DNA from: Flavivirga spongiicola
GTDB lineage: Bacteria > Bacteroidota > Bacteroidia > Flavobacteriales > Flavobacteriaceae
Length of the DNA stretch: 64,000 nt
Direction: 5' to 3'
Assembly (NCBI RefSeq): GCF_030540825.1
Contig: NZ_JAUOEO010000001.1
Location: 1,523,001 to 1,587,000 of the forward strand
Below are positions 17,449 to 25,587 of the stretch, piece by piece. The translations under genes were made by a program, and so were the position numbers. Each line of letters starts with the position of its first letter. Within the stretch, counting starts at the first letter, position 1. The notes under the pieces were generated by a model. The model did not search any database. It worked only from the letters and a program-made list of their open reading frames with translations, and was not told the origin of the DNA.

Positions 17449-18429
17449 ATGATTGACACTAATTCTATTTTCAACATTAATAACCAAACTGAATTTGAAG
17501 ATTTATCACTGCAAATTTTTAAATTTCAATTTGAAAACAATCCTGTTTATCGTTCTTTTTGCGATTTACTATATAAGCACCCTAGCGATGTAAAAACTAT
17601 TGAGGATATTCCTTTTTTACCCATTCAATTCTTTAAATCTCATGAGATACTAAGTTCTAAAAACTCCATTAAAATCACTTTCTCAAGTTCTGGTACTACT
17701 GGAGATATTACTAGTAAACATCATGTAACAGATTTAAATATCTATACCCAAAGTTTTACCCAAGGGTTTCAGCAATTCTACGGACCTATTGAAGATTATG
17801 TCATTCTAGCATTATTACCTTCTTATTTAGAGCGTGAAGGTTCTTCACTAATATATATGGTAGATGTTATGATTAAACAATCAAAATATGCTGAAAGCGG
17901 GTTTTATTTAAATAACTATTCTGAACTGAAAGATACATTAGTGGCATTGGACTCCCATGGAAAAAAGGTCTTACTAATTGGTGTCTCTTTTGCCCTATTA
18001 GATCTGGTTGAAAGATATCAATTTGATTTAAACAATACCATTATAATGGAAACTGGTGGTATGAAAGGCAGGAGGAAAGAACTTATTAGAGAAGATCTAC
18101 ATACAAAATTAAAAACAGGTTTTGGAGTAGACACAATTCATAGCGAATATGGCATGACCGAACTTTTAAGCCAAGGGTATTCTAAAGGACATGGTGTTTT
18201 TAATTACCCTAATTGGATGCGTATTTTAACACGTGACACCGAAGATCCGCTCTCTATACAGTCATCAGGCAAAACAGGAGGGATAAATGTTATTGATCTG
18301 GCTAATATAAATTCCTGCTCCTTTATTGCCACTCAAGATTTAGGCCGCATCAATAATGATGGGACATTTGAAGTTATTGGCCGTTTTGATAATTCAGATA
18401 TTCGTGGTTGTAATCTTATGGTCTTTTAA
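17449..18429 (+). CDS. LuxE-like acyl-protein synthetase / acyltransferase
   Basis: Protein of 326 residues from the adenylate-forming superfamily. The nucleotide-binding motif is FSSSGTTGDITSKHHV near residue 80, later joined by HSEYGMTELLSQGY near 236. LuxE enzymes activate a fatty acid with ATP and transfer it to a protein cysteine; no luminescence genes are present, and in flavobacteria this family is usually a lone gene of unknown acceptor. Start at the ATG 17449, directly after a terminator-like hairpin. A bidirectional terminator separates it from tyrS. Confidence 0.8.
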   Translation: MIDTNSIFNINNQTEFEDLSLQIFKFQFENNPVYRSFCDLLYKHPSDVKTIEDIPFLPIQFFKSHEILSSKNSIKITFSSSGTTGDITSKHHVTDLNIYTQSFTQGFQQFYGPIEDYVILALLPSYLEREGSSLIYMVDVMIKQSKYAESGFYLNNYSELKDTLVALDSHGKKVLLIGVSFALLDLVERYQFDLNNTIIMETGGMKGRRKELIREDLHTKLKTGFGVDTIHSEYGMTELLSQGYSKGHGVFNYPNWMRILTRDTEDPLSIQSSGKTGGINVIDLANINSCSFIATQDLGRINNDGTFEVIGRFDNSDIRGCNLMVF

Positions 18430-18532
18430 GCTTCTAGAAAATAATTTAATTTTTGTGTAAGTTATTTAGAATAGCTACGACAAAACAAGAGCTAAGAAAA
18501 AGAAAAATTTAGTTTTTAGTTGGTTGGTTAAG

Positions 18533-18570
18533 ACAAAGCCTGATTTTTAAAATCAGGCTTTGTTATTTTT
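18533..18570. terminator. Bidirectional terminator between the acyltransferase and tyrS
   Basis: Perfect arms ACAAAGCCTGATT (18533-18545) and AATCAGGCTTTGT (18551-18563), with T-rich flank on the + side and A-rich flank on the other. It serves two convergent genes. Confidence 0.9.
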
Positions 18571-19864
18571 ATACAATTCGTAGTACGAAATAGTTTTTCT
18601 TACCACGCTGTAATAACACAAACTTATTATTAATTAAGTCTTTTACTGTAATACTGTAATCATCCTTTACTTTCTCTTTATTTACAGAAATAGAGTTTTC
18701 TTTAAGGGCTCTCCTTGCTTCTCCGTTAGATTTTAAAAACCCTCCTTTTTCTGCTAAGGCTGCAATAATATCTAAGCCATTGTCAATATCTGATTGAGAT
18801 ATTTCTGTTTGTGGCACACCATCAAATACATCTAAAAATGTTTGCTCATTCAACCCTTTTAAATCATCACTGGTAGATTTGCCAAAAAGAATATCACTGG
18901 CTTTTATAGCATTTTCTAAATCGTCTTTAGAATGCACCATCATGGTGATTTCTTCTGCTAAACGTTTTTGTAATGCACGCAAGTGAGGTGCTTCTCTATG
19001 CGTTTCAACTAAAGCATTAATGTCCTCCTCTGTTAGAAAAGTAAATATTTTTATATATTTTTCAGCATCTTCATCACTGGAATTCAACCAATATTGGTAG
19101 AATTTATATGGCGATGTTCTATTAGCATCTAGCCACACATTACCACCCTCTGATTTTCCAAATTTTGAACCATCAGATTTTGTAATCAATGGGCAGGTTA
19201 TGGCAAAGCCCTTTCCGTTGCCAACTCTCCTAATTAACTCAGTTCCTGTGGTAATGTTTCCCCATTGGTCGCTTCCTCCCATTTGAATGGAACAGCTATT
19301 TTCTTTATATAAATGAAGAAAATCATATCCCTGAACTAATTGATATGTAAACTCCGTAAAACTCATCCCTTCGGACGACTCAGATGAAATTCTATTTTTT
19401 ACAGAATCTTTTGCCATCATATAGTTTACCGTAATATGCTTACCAACATCGCGAATAAATTCAAGAAATGAAAAGTCTTTCATCCAATCATAATTATTCA
19501 CTAAAATCGCTGCATTTTCAGCGTCACTTTCAAAATCTAAAAAATGTGATAATTGATTTTTAATGGCGTCTTGGTTATGACGTAATGTTTTTTCATCTAA
19601 CAAATTACGCTCGTTTGATTTACCTGATGGGTCTCCAATCATTCCTGTTGCCCCTCCTACTAAAGCCAAGGGCCTATGCCCACAACGTTGGTAATGTGCC
19701 AAAAGCATAATAGGCACCAGGTTTCCAATATGTAAAGAATCAGCTGTAGGATCAAAACCCACATAAGCACTACGCATACCTTCCATTAAATGGGCTTCAG
19801 CTCCAGGCATTACGGTATGTATCATACCTCTCCAAGTTAATTCTTCAACAAAGTTCTTTATCAT
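18569..19864 (-). CDS. tyrS: Tyrosyl-tRNA synthetase
   Basis: Class I aminoacyl-tRNA synthetase of 431 residues that charges tRNA-Tyr. The HIGH motif appears as [10 protein letters not shown] near residue 41, and the KMSKS loop as [11 protein letters not shown] near 236. The tyrosine-site motif GFDPTADS and [11 protein letters not shown] are also present. The C-terminal S4-like RNA-binding region has [19 protein letters not shown]. Cytoplasmic, full length, monocistronic. An exact TATCTTTG -7 box lies 27 bp upstream at 19891-19898. Confidence 0.96.
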   Translation of the reverse strand: MIKNFVEELTWRGMIHTVMPGAEAHLMEGMRSAYVGFDPTADSLHIGNLVPIMLLAHYQRCGHRPLALVGGATGMIGDPSGKSNERNLLDEKTLRHNQDAIKNQLSHFLDFESDAENAAILVNNYDWMKDFSFLEFIRDVGKHITVNYMMAKDSVKNRISSESSEGMSFTEFTYQLVQGYDFLHLYKENSCSIQMGGSDQWGNITTGTELIRRVGNGKGFAITCPLITKSDGSKFGKSEGGNVWLDANRTSPYKFYQYWLNSSDEDAEKYIKIFTFLTEEDINALVETHREAPHLRALQKRLAEEITMMVHSKDDLENAIKASDILFGKSTSDDLKGLNEQTFLDVFDGVPQTEISQSDIDNGLDIIAALAEKGGFLKSNGEARRALKENSISVNKEKVKDDYSITVKDLINNKFVLLQRGKKNYFVLRIV

Positions 19865-19890
19865 TATTCTTCAATTTTTACAAAACTATG

Positions 19891-19898
19891 CAAAGATA
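19891..19898 (-). promoter_or_regulatory. -7 promoter box for tyrS
   Basis: TATCTTTG on the - strand is an exact match to the Bacteroidota consensus TAnnTTTG and lies 27 bp before the start codon. No clear -33 TTTG was found. Confidence 0.45.
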
Positions 19899-19926
19899 AA
19901 AATCAATGTATAATTACTTTAGTATT

Positions 19927-20049
19927 ATGAATAATTCTTTACTCGAAAACATGAGGGTATCTAAAACGTGTTTAAATGTCCTCGATTTCAATTCTTATGG
20001 CCATTCTCCGGCTTATGCACAATTCATTTCTGCAAAAATGAAAATCTAA
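19927..20049 (+). CDS. Possible small protein of 40 residues
   Basis: An ATG at 19927 opens a 40-residue frame ending VLDFNSYGHSPAYAQFISAKMKI. It fills the space between tyrS and the inverted-repeat element at 20089. Codon use looks normal, but there is no recognisable family and no clear promoter apart from an AT-rich stretch. It may be a gene fragment or chance. Confidence 0.2.
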   Translation: MNNSLLENMRVSKTCLNVLDFNSYGHSPAYAQFISAKMKI

Positions 20050-20088
20050 GTAATAAATCATAACATTTTGAATCTAAGTACTCTTAAA

Positions 20089-20164
20089 TAGTGTCTGGTC
20101 GGAAACATAGCAAAATTAAAAAAGTTTCTTTTTAGAAAATTAGTCTGTTTCCGACCAGTCACTA
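20089..20164. repeat. 76-bp inverted-repeat element upstream of the epimerase
   Basis: Arms of 19 bp, TAGTGTCTGGTCGGAAACA (20089-20107) and its complement at 20146-20164, match with one mismatch around an A/T-rich 38-nt centre. The right arm lies just before a TACTTTCG box at 20173-20180 and 21 bp before the start codon, so it could be an operator or a MITE. Confidence 0.75.
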
Positions 20165-20185
20165 AATATTTATTACTTTCGTTGC

Positions 20186-21187
20186 ATGATTTTAGTAACA
20201 GGAAGTACGGGTTTAGTTGGCTCTCATTTACTTTATAAGCTTGTCAGTAATAACGAGAAAGTTAGAGCTATCTATAGAACAGAACGCAAACTTGCTAATG
20301 TAAAATCTGTTTTTGCTACGTATACGTCCAACTACGAGCCTCTTTTTAAAGAGATCGAATGGGTAAAGGCAGACCTCTTAGATATTCCCGCTTTATCTGA
20401 AGCATTTAAACATGTTACTTATGTATATCATTGTGCTGCATTCGTATCTTTTGAACCAGATAAATATCAAATACTACGGAAAACAAATATTGAAGGTACT
20501 GCAAATATTGTAAACCTCTGTTTATCAAATACGATTAGTAAACTTTGTTATGTAAGTTCTATTGCAACTTTAGGGCGCACTATTAATAACGAAGAAATAA
20601 CAGAAGATACTGTTTGGAACCCTGAAGATGATCATAATGTTTATGCTATTACAAAGTATGGTGCAGAAATGGAAGTTTGGCGTGCTACTCAAGAAGGCCT
20701 AAATGTTGTAATTGTTAATCCTGGCGTTATTTTAGGTGCTGGCATTTGGCGTTATGGAACTGGAAGTTTATTTAAAAAAGCACATAAGGGTTTTAAGTAT
20801 TACACATCTGGAACCATTGCGCTTATAGCTATTGAAGATGTGGTATCCATTATGATAGCACTTACAAAAAGTGACATAATAAATGAGCGCTTCGTATTAG
20901 TTGCTGAACATTGGACCTATAAACAGTTTTTACAGACTTTATCTAAATCGGTTCATGTGAAGCCTCCAGAAAAAATGATTAGTAGTTGGTTATTAAAATT
21001 GGCCTGGAAATTAGATTGGTTAAAAACTAAATTAACAGGTAAACGAAGACAATTAACAAGGCATATTGTTATTTCCCTATCAACAGAAACCAAATACAAT
21101 AATAAAAAAGTTAAAAAGGTTTTAGATTACAAGTTTAAATCTATTGATGAAACGATTGCCACTATTGGTGATCTTTATCTGAAATAG
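20186..21187 (+). CDS. NAD(P)-dependent epimerase/dehydratase family protein
   Basis: Extended short-chain dehydrogenase of 333 residues. The nucleotide-binding motif is VTGSTGLVGSHLL at residues 4-16, and the catalytic pair is YAITK near residue 153. The closest subfamily by pattern is the dihydroflavonol-reductase-like group of NAD-dependent epimerases; the substrate is unknown. A 19-bp inverted repeat lies immediately upstream. It converges with the DUF4296 gene and overlaps it by 26 bp. Confidence 0.85.
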   Translation: MILVTGSTGLVGSHLLYKLVSNNEKVRAIYRTERKLANVKSVFATYTSNYEPLFKEIEWVKADLLDIPALSEAFKHVTYVYHCAAFVSFEPDKYQILRKTNIEGTANIVNLCLSNTISKLCYVSSIATLGRTINNEEITEDTVWNPEDDHNVYAITKYGAEMEVWRATQEGLNVVIVNPGVILGAGIWRYGTGSLFKKAHKGFKYYTSGTIALIAIEDVVSIMIALTKSDIINERFVLVAEHWTYKQFLQTLSKSVHVKPPEKMISSWLLKLAWKLDWLKTKLTGKRRQLTRHIVISLSTETKYNNKKVKKVLDYKFKSIDETIATIGDLYLK

Positions 21188-21716
21188 GTTCAATCAAACC
21201 TCTTATTTCTTCAAGTCTTTCCTCTATTAACATTTCTGTTATTGAATCTTTTACTGTCAATACTTTTAATGAATCTTTAATTTTTATTAAACTTAGAGAA
21301 TCCTTTTCTGTAAATAGCAATTTAAGTGAATCTGTTATTCTTTTTTCTTCCTCTATTCTTTCTTTCTCTTCCTCTTCTTCAAACTTAACTTTAAGTAATT
21401 CTAAGCTATCTTTAACCTTAATATAAATAGCTTCGTAATCCTTTATATGAAATGCATAATATTCATTGCTCAAAGCAAATTGCAAGCTATCTATATTATG
21501 TTTTGTATAAACATAGGTGTTTAATTTAACGCCATGATCTTCCATTATTTTTCTGTTTACAGAATTTGCCGATGCTATTATTTTAGCGTCAATTAAAATA
21601 TCAACCATTTTCTCCTTAGATATTAAATTATCCGGTTTCTTTGGTTTATCTAAATTATAACAAGCTGAAGCAAGTAAAATAATACTTAAATATATGGTAA
21701 GTCGTTTTAAAATCAT
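21162..21716 (-). CDS. DUF4296 lipoprotein
   Basis: Predicted lipoprotein of 184 residues. The signal peptide ends in a lipobox, LLASAC, with the lipidated cysteine at residue 19. The domain after it (NLISKEKMVDILIDAKIIAS) is the DUF4296 family of Bacteroidota. Residues 105-175 are a charged, coiled-coil-like tract of E, K and repeated DSLK units. Its start overlaps the dihydroorotase stop by 4 bp, making it third in an operon with the glycosyltransferase and dihydroorotase. Function unknown. Confidence 0.85.
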   Translation of the reverse strand: MILKRLTIYLSIILLASACYNLDKPKKPDNLISKEKMVDILIDAKIIASANSVNRKIMEDHGVKLNTYVYTKHNIDSLQFALSNEYYAFHIKDYEAIYIKVKDSLELLKVKFEEEEEKERIEEEKRITDSLKLLFTEKDSLSLIKIKDSLKVLTVKDSITEMLIEERLEEIRGLIEPISDKDHQ

Positions 21717-23059
21717 CTATTAAAAGTTAATCGTTTAGCAGCTTTCACATTATTGAATTTAGAATTTTCATACACTAAACTACCATTTAAAAATGTATGT
21801 GTAATTCTAGATTTAAAGGTCGCTCCTTCAAAAGGAGACCACTCGCATTTACATAAAATATTATCTTTATTCACAGTCCATGGGTTATTTAAATCTACTA
21901 ATACCAAATCTGCATAGTAGCCTACTTTAATAAAACCTCTTCTTTCAATTTGAAATAAAATGGCTGGGTTATGACACATTTTTTCAACCACTCTTTCCAC
22001 AGAAATTTTACCTTTATGATACATTTCTAACATGGCAGGTAACGCATGCTGTACCAACGGACCACCAGATGGTGCTTTAGTATAAACGTTTTTCTTTTCC
22101 TCAAAAGTATGTGGCGCATGGTCGGTAGCTATAACATCAATTCTATCATCTAATAAAGCCTCCCATAATTGGGCTCTATCTTCTTTAGTTTTTACCGCTG
22201 GATTCCACTTTATAAAAGTGCCTTTCTTATCATAATCTTCATCGCTAAACCATAAATGATGTATACAAACCTCTGATGTAATTCTTTTTTCTTTTAAAGG
22301 TATTTTATTACTAAACAAATTGGTTTCTTTTCCTGTTGAAAGATGAAACACATGCAGCCTTGCTCCTGTTTTTTTTGCTAACTCAATAGCCCTTGAAGAT
22401 GACAAATAGCAGGCTTCTTCACTTCTAATGGTAGGATGATATTTAATAGGTATATCATCTCCATACGTATCAATGTGCTCTTGAAAGTTCTTTTTTATAG
22501 TTGCCTCATCTTCACAATGAACAGAAATAAGCATATCAGTGCTTTCAAAAATTTTCTCCAACACTTCAAGATCATCAACCAACATATTACCTGTTGAAGA
22601 ACCTAAAAATAATTTTAGACCAGCAGCTTGGTTTATATCTAATTTTAAAATTTCATCTAAATTATCATTGGTTCCCCCAAACATAAACGAATAATTAGCA
22701 GAGGACGTTTTTGAAGCTGTTTCAAATTTCTCTTCTAATTTCTCAATAGTTGTCGTTTGAGGATTTGTATTAGGCATTTCAATAAAAGAGGTAATACCGC
22801 CAGCAATAGCTGCCTTAGATTCTGTTTCTATATTACCTTTATGAGTTAATCCTGGTTCTCTAAAATGCACTTGATCATCAATAGCTCCAGGTAATAAATA
22901 CTTCCCTTCGGCATCTATAACAATCACATCGGCAGATTTAACACTTATTGAATGACTTATCTCTTTAATAAATTCCCCTTCAATTAAGATATCTCCATTA
23001 AAAATAACGCCTTCATTTACAATATTTGCATTCTTAATAAGTATTGATTTCGATTTCAT
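21713..23059 (-). CDS. pyrC: Dihydroorotase
   Basis: Amidohydrolase of 448 residues for the third step of pyrimidine synthesis. The metal motif is DDQVHFREPG near residue 61; note DQVHF where DxHVHxR is usual, with both metal-type positions still H and R. The GGITSFIEMPNTNP motif, the conserved HCEDE, and late ATDHAPH near 314 support class I dihydroorotase over allantoinase, but an allantoinase-like role cannot be excluded. It is the middle gene of an operon, 8 bp after the glycosyltransferase. Confidence 0.88.
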   Translation of the reverse strand: MKSKSILIKNANIVNEGVIFNGDILIEGEFIKEISHSISVKSADVIVIDAEGKYLLPGAIDDQVHFREPGLTHKGNIETESKAAIAGGITSFIEMPNTNPQTTTIEKLEEKFETASKTSSANYSFMFGGTNDNLDEILKLDINQAAGLKLFLGSSTGNMLVDDLEVLEKIFESTDMLISVHCEDEATIKKNFQEHIDTYGDDIPIKYHPTIRSEEACYLSSSRAIELAKKTGARLHVFHLSTGKETNLFSNKIPLKEKRITSEVCIHHLWFSDEDYDKKGTFIKWNPAVKTKEDRAQLWEALLDDRIDVIATDHAPHTFEEKKNVYTKAPSGGPLVQHALPAMLEMYHKGKISVERVVEKMCHNPAILFQIERRGFIKVGYYADLVLVDLNNPWTVNKDNILCKCEWSPFEGATFKSRITHTFLNGSLVYENSKFNNVKAAKRLTFNR

Positions 23060-23067
23060 ATACGTTT

Positions 23068-23790
23068 TTATTTTTTAAAAAAACTTTTTAACTTCATAGA
23101 AATAACTCCAAAAACGGCTTCAGAAATAATCCCTGAACTTAGTTTTGATTCTCCTTTTGTTCTATCTGTAAAAATAACTGGTACTTCAATAATCTTAAAC
23201 TTCTTTAGATAGGCCTTAAATTTCATTTCAATTTGAAACGCATAACCAATAAATTTTATAGTATCTAAGTTTATTGTCTCAAGCACATGCCGTTTATAAC
23301 AAACAAAACCTGCTGTAGTATCATGAATTCTCATACCAGTAATAATACGCACATACCTTGATGCACAATAAGACATAAGGACACGATTCATTGGCCAGTT
23401 AACAACATTTACACCTTTTACATATCTAGAGCCAATAGATAAATCTGCATCATCTATATGACAAGCGTTATACAGTTTTATTAAATCCTTTGGATTATGT
23501 GAGAAATCTGCATCCATTTCAAAGATATACTTATAAGTCTTATTCAAACACCATTTAAAACCATAAATATAAGCAGTTCCTAGCCCCGATTTTTCTTTTC
23601 GTGTTTCTAAAAACAATCTCTCTGGAAAATCGGCTTGAAGCTCTTTTACTTTTAAAGCTGTTAAATCTGGTGAATTATCATCAACAATAAGGATATGAAT
23701 GTTGTCCGATTGAGAAAAGACAGCCTTTACAATAGCTTCAATATTTTCTATCTCGTTATATGTTGGAATGATAACAACCGTATCGTTCAT
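23068..23790 (-). CDS. Polyprenol monophosphomannose synthase-like glycosyltransferase (GT2)
   Basis: Cytoplasmic or peripheral GT-A enzyme of 240 residues, similar to dolichol-phosphate mannose synthases. The N-terminus has VVIIPTYNEIENIE, then LIVDDNSPDLTA, the DxD region FEMDADFSHNP near residue 90, and the family marker DTTAGFVCYKR. It lacks the C-terminal membrane segments found in some members. It would load a sugar onto a polyprenyl phosphate, which suits the many glycoproteins and lipids of this group. First gene of the operon with dihydroorotase and DUF4296. Confidence 0.9.
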   Translation of the reverse strand: MNDTVVIIPTYNEIENIEAIVKAVFSQSDNIHILIVDDNSPDLTALKVKELQADFPERLFLETRKEKSGLGTAYIYGFKWCLNKTYKYIFEMDADFSHNPKDLIKLYNACHIDDADLSIGSRYVKGVNVVNWPMNRVLMSYCASRYVRIITGMRIHDTTAGFVCYKRHVLETINLDTIKFIGYAFQIEMKFKAYLKKFKIIEVPVIFTDRTKGESKLSSGIISEAVFGVISMKLKSFFKK

Positions 23791-23844
23791 TCGTTAATTT
23801 TATTAAATTTTAGCAAATGTACATTAATAACCGTTTATTTTTTT

Positions 23845-24027
23845 GAAGTGGTTTAAACTTTTTTGATTGAAGCGAAAAATAGTAATTTTATTCCCAATTG
23901 AAGGCTTTTTTGAGCTGCATAGTGCCGCTACGGAGTAATAAAAAGACAAAATATGGGAATGAAAGGACATTTTACAGCCAATTATAAAAACATGTGCTCA
24001 GCTTGACTGGGTAGTTTAAACCACTTC
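23845..24027. mobile_element. 183-bp MITE-like element
   Basis: Perfect 14-bp terminal inverted repeats, GAAGTGGTTTAAAC (23845-23858) and its complement (24014-24027), bound a segment without a complete gene. A solo copy of the same end is at 12233-12246. There are no obvious target-site duplications. Confidence 0.65.
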
Positions 24028-24085
24028 TTTAAATATTCTTTAATAATTATAAGCGTAGTGTTAATAATTATAATAATTTTATAGC

Positions 24086-24733
24086 ATGCTTCGGGATATT
24101 ATATCAAATGAATTATATACAGTTTTGTTAGTTGCTGGGCTACTTATTGTAGCTATCGCAAAGTTGAACTCTCCTAAGCGTTTTGATGATTTTATATTCG
24201 TTCTGGGAAACTCTAAATACCTTAAAATTTATTCCAGAGATCAAAAATTCCTCGATCAATTTGATGCCCTATTATTTGGCAACTTAATTCTTTCCCTATC
24301 TGTTTTTAGCTTTATTGTTTACCAACACATTACTGATAATCAGCTACTTTCAATAGACACGATGTTTAAACTAACTTTTAGCATTGGTGTTTTTATTTTG
24401 ATAAAGGTTCTTATTGAAAGACTTATTGGAAGCATTTTTGAAATTGATAAGTTAATAGATCAATACCTATTTCAGAAAATTAGCTATAAAAATTACTTAG
24501 GTATTTTATTACTCCCTATAAACGCCTTGTTATTATTTAGTTTTAAACCGTCTTTACCAATTATATATTTGATAATTATTTTATTGTTAATTGTGAATAT
24601 TGTTGGCCTCATTACTTCTTTTAAAACACATCAAAGTTTAATAAAACGCAATTATTTTTATTTTATTTTGTATCTTTGCACTCTCGAAATCTCACCTTAC
24701 ATCATTTTATATAAGGTGTTTATTACCAAATAA
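24086..24733 (+). CDS. DUF4271 membrane protein
   Basis: Inner-membrane protein of 215 residues with about five to six hydrophobic segments (near 11-25, 70-90, 96-116, 140-160, 166-183 and 192-208). The sequence FDDFIFVLGNSKYLKIY is typical of the DUF4271 family, which in flavobacteria is usually placed next to a uroporphyrinogen-III synthase gene, as here. Function unknown. The gene's 3' end contains an exact TATCTTTG box that may drive the next gene. Confidence 0.85.
   Translation: MLRDIISNELYTVLLVAGLLIVAIAKLNSPKRFDDFIFVLGNSKYLKIYSRDQKFLDQFDALLFGNLILSLSVFSFIVYQHITDNQLLSIDTMFKLTFSIGVFILIKVLIERLIGSIFEIDKLIDQYLFQKISYKNYLGILLLPINALLLFSFKPSLPIIYLIIILLLIVNIVGLITSFKTHQSLIKRNYFYFILYLCTLEISPYIILYKVFITK
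24671..24678 (+). promoter_or_regulatory. -7 promoter box inside DUF4271, ahead of the HemD-like gene
   Basis: TATCTTTG is an exact match to TAnnTTTG and lies 79 bp before the next start codon. It is followed by an imperfect CACCTTA/TAAGGTG hairpin at about 24694-24718, so the downstream gene may have its own transcript with a structured leader. Confidence 0.4.
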
Positions 24734-24756
24734 TAGAGAACAAACTACTTACCAGT

Positions 24757-25506
24757 ATGAAAGTAAAAACAATTCTAGTATCTCAACCTGAACCCAAAAT
24801 AGAGAACTCACCCTACTTTGATTTACAAGAAAAACAAAAGGTAAAAATAGATTTCAGACCTTTTATTCATGTTGAAGGTGTATCTGCAAAAGATATTAGG
24901 CAACAAAAAGTAGATTTGAATAACTACACAGCCATCATTCTAACTAGTAGAAATGCTGTAGATCACTTTTTTAGAATTGCAGAAGAAATGCGATTTAAAG
25001 TTCCAGACTCTATGAAATATTTCTGTCAGTCTGAAGCTGTAGCTTTCTATCTTCAAAAATATGTGGTATATAGAAAGCGTAAAATTTATGTTGGTAAACG
25101 TACGTTTTCAGAATTATCTCCATTAATTAAAAAGTATAAAGAAGAAACATTCTTATTGCCTAATACGGATAAAGTAAAACCGGCAGTTCCAGAAATGTTA
25201 AATGCTCTAGGCATTAATTGGAAACAAGCTACATTTTACAAAACAGTGGTTAGCGACTTATCCGATTTAGCTAATGTGTATTATGATGTTTTAGTATTTT
25301 TCAGCCCTTCTGGGATAGAATCTTTATTTCATAATTTTCCAGATTTCAAACAAAACGACACACGAATTGCAGTTTTTGGAAATACGACGATAAAAGCCGT
25401 AGAAGAAAAAGGGTTGCGAGTAGATATTGCTGCTCCGACTCCAGAAACGCCTTCAATGACCATGGCTTTACAGAAATATATTGATAAAGTTAATAAAGGA
25501 AAATAA
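24757..25506 (+). CDS. Uroporphyrinogen-III synthase-like protein (HemD family)
   Basis: Cytoplasmic protein of 249 residues with the two-lobed HemD pattern: YTAIILTSRNAVDHFF near residue 52, SELSPLIKKY and LLPNTDK near 130, then VLVFFSPSGIESLF near 181 and IAVFGNTTIKAVEE. HemD closes the linear hydroxymethylbilane to uroporphyrinogen III in haem synthesis. HemD is very divergent, so the assignment rests on the overall pattern and on the DUF4271 neighbour. A strong terminator follows. Confidence 0.8.
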   Translation: MKVKTILVSQPEPKIENSPYFDLQEKQKVKIDFRPFIHVEGVSAKDIRQQKVDLNNYTAIILTSRNAVDHFFRIAEEMRFKVPDSMKYFCQSEAVAFYLQKYVVYRKRKIYVGKRTFSELSPLIKKYKEETFLLPNTDKVKPAVPEMLNALGINWKQATFYKTVVSDLSDLANVYYDVLVFFSPSGIESLFHNFPDFKQNDTRIAVFGNTTIKAVEEKGLRVDIAAPTPETPSMTMALQKYIDKVNKGK

Positions 25507-25533
25507 CTTAATATCCTTATAAAACTCATAAAG

Positions 25534-25567
25534 AAAAAGGGATGATTTAAAAAATCATCCCTTTTTT
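25534..25567. terminator. Bidirectional terminator between the HemD-like gene and pckA
   Basis: Perfect 15-bp arms AAAAAGGGATGATTT (25534-25548) and AAATCATCCCTTTTT (25552-25566) with a 3-nt loop, T tract on one side and A tract on the other. It serves two convergent genes. Confidence 0.92.
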
Positions 25568-25587
25568 ATTTTATTTAACCGCTTATA

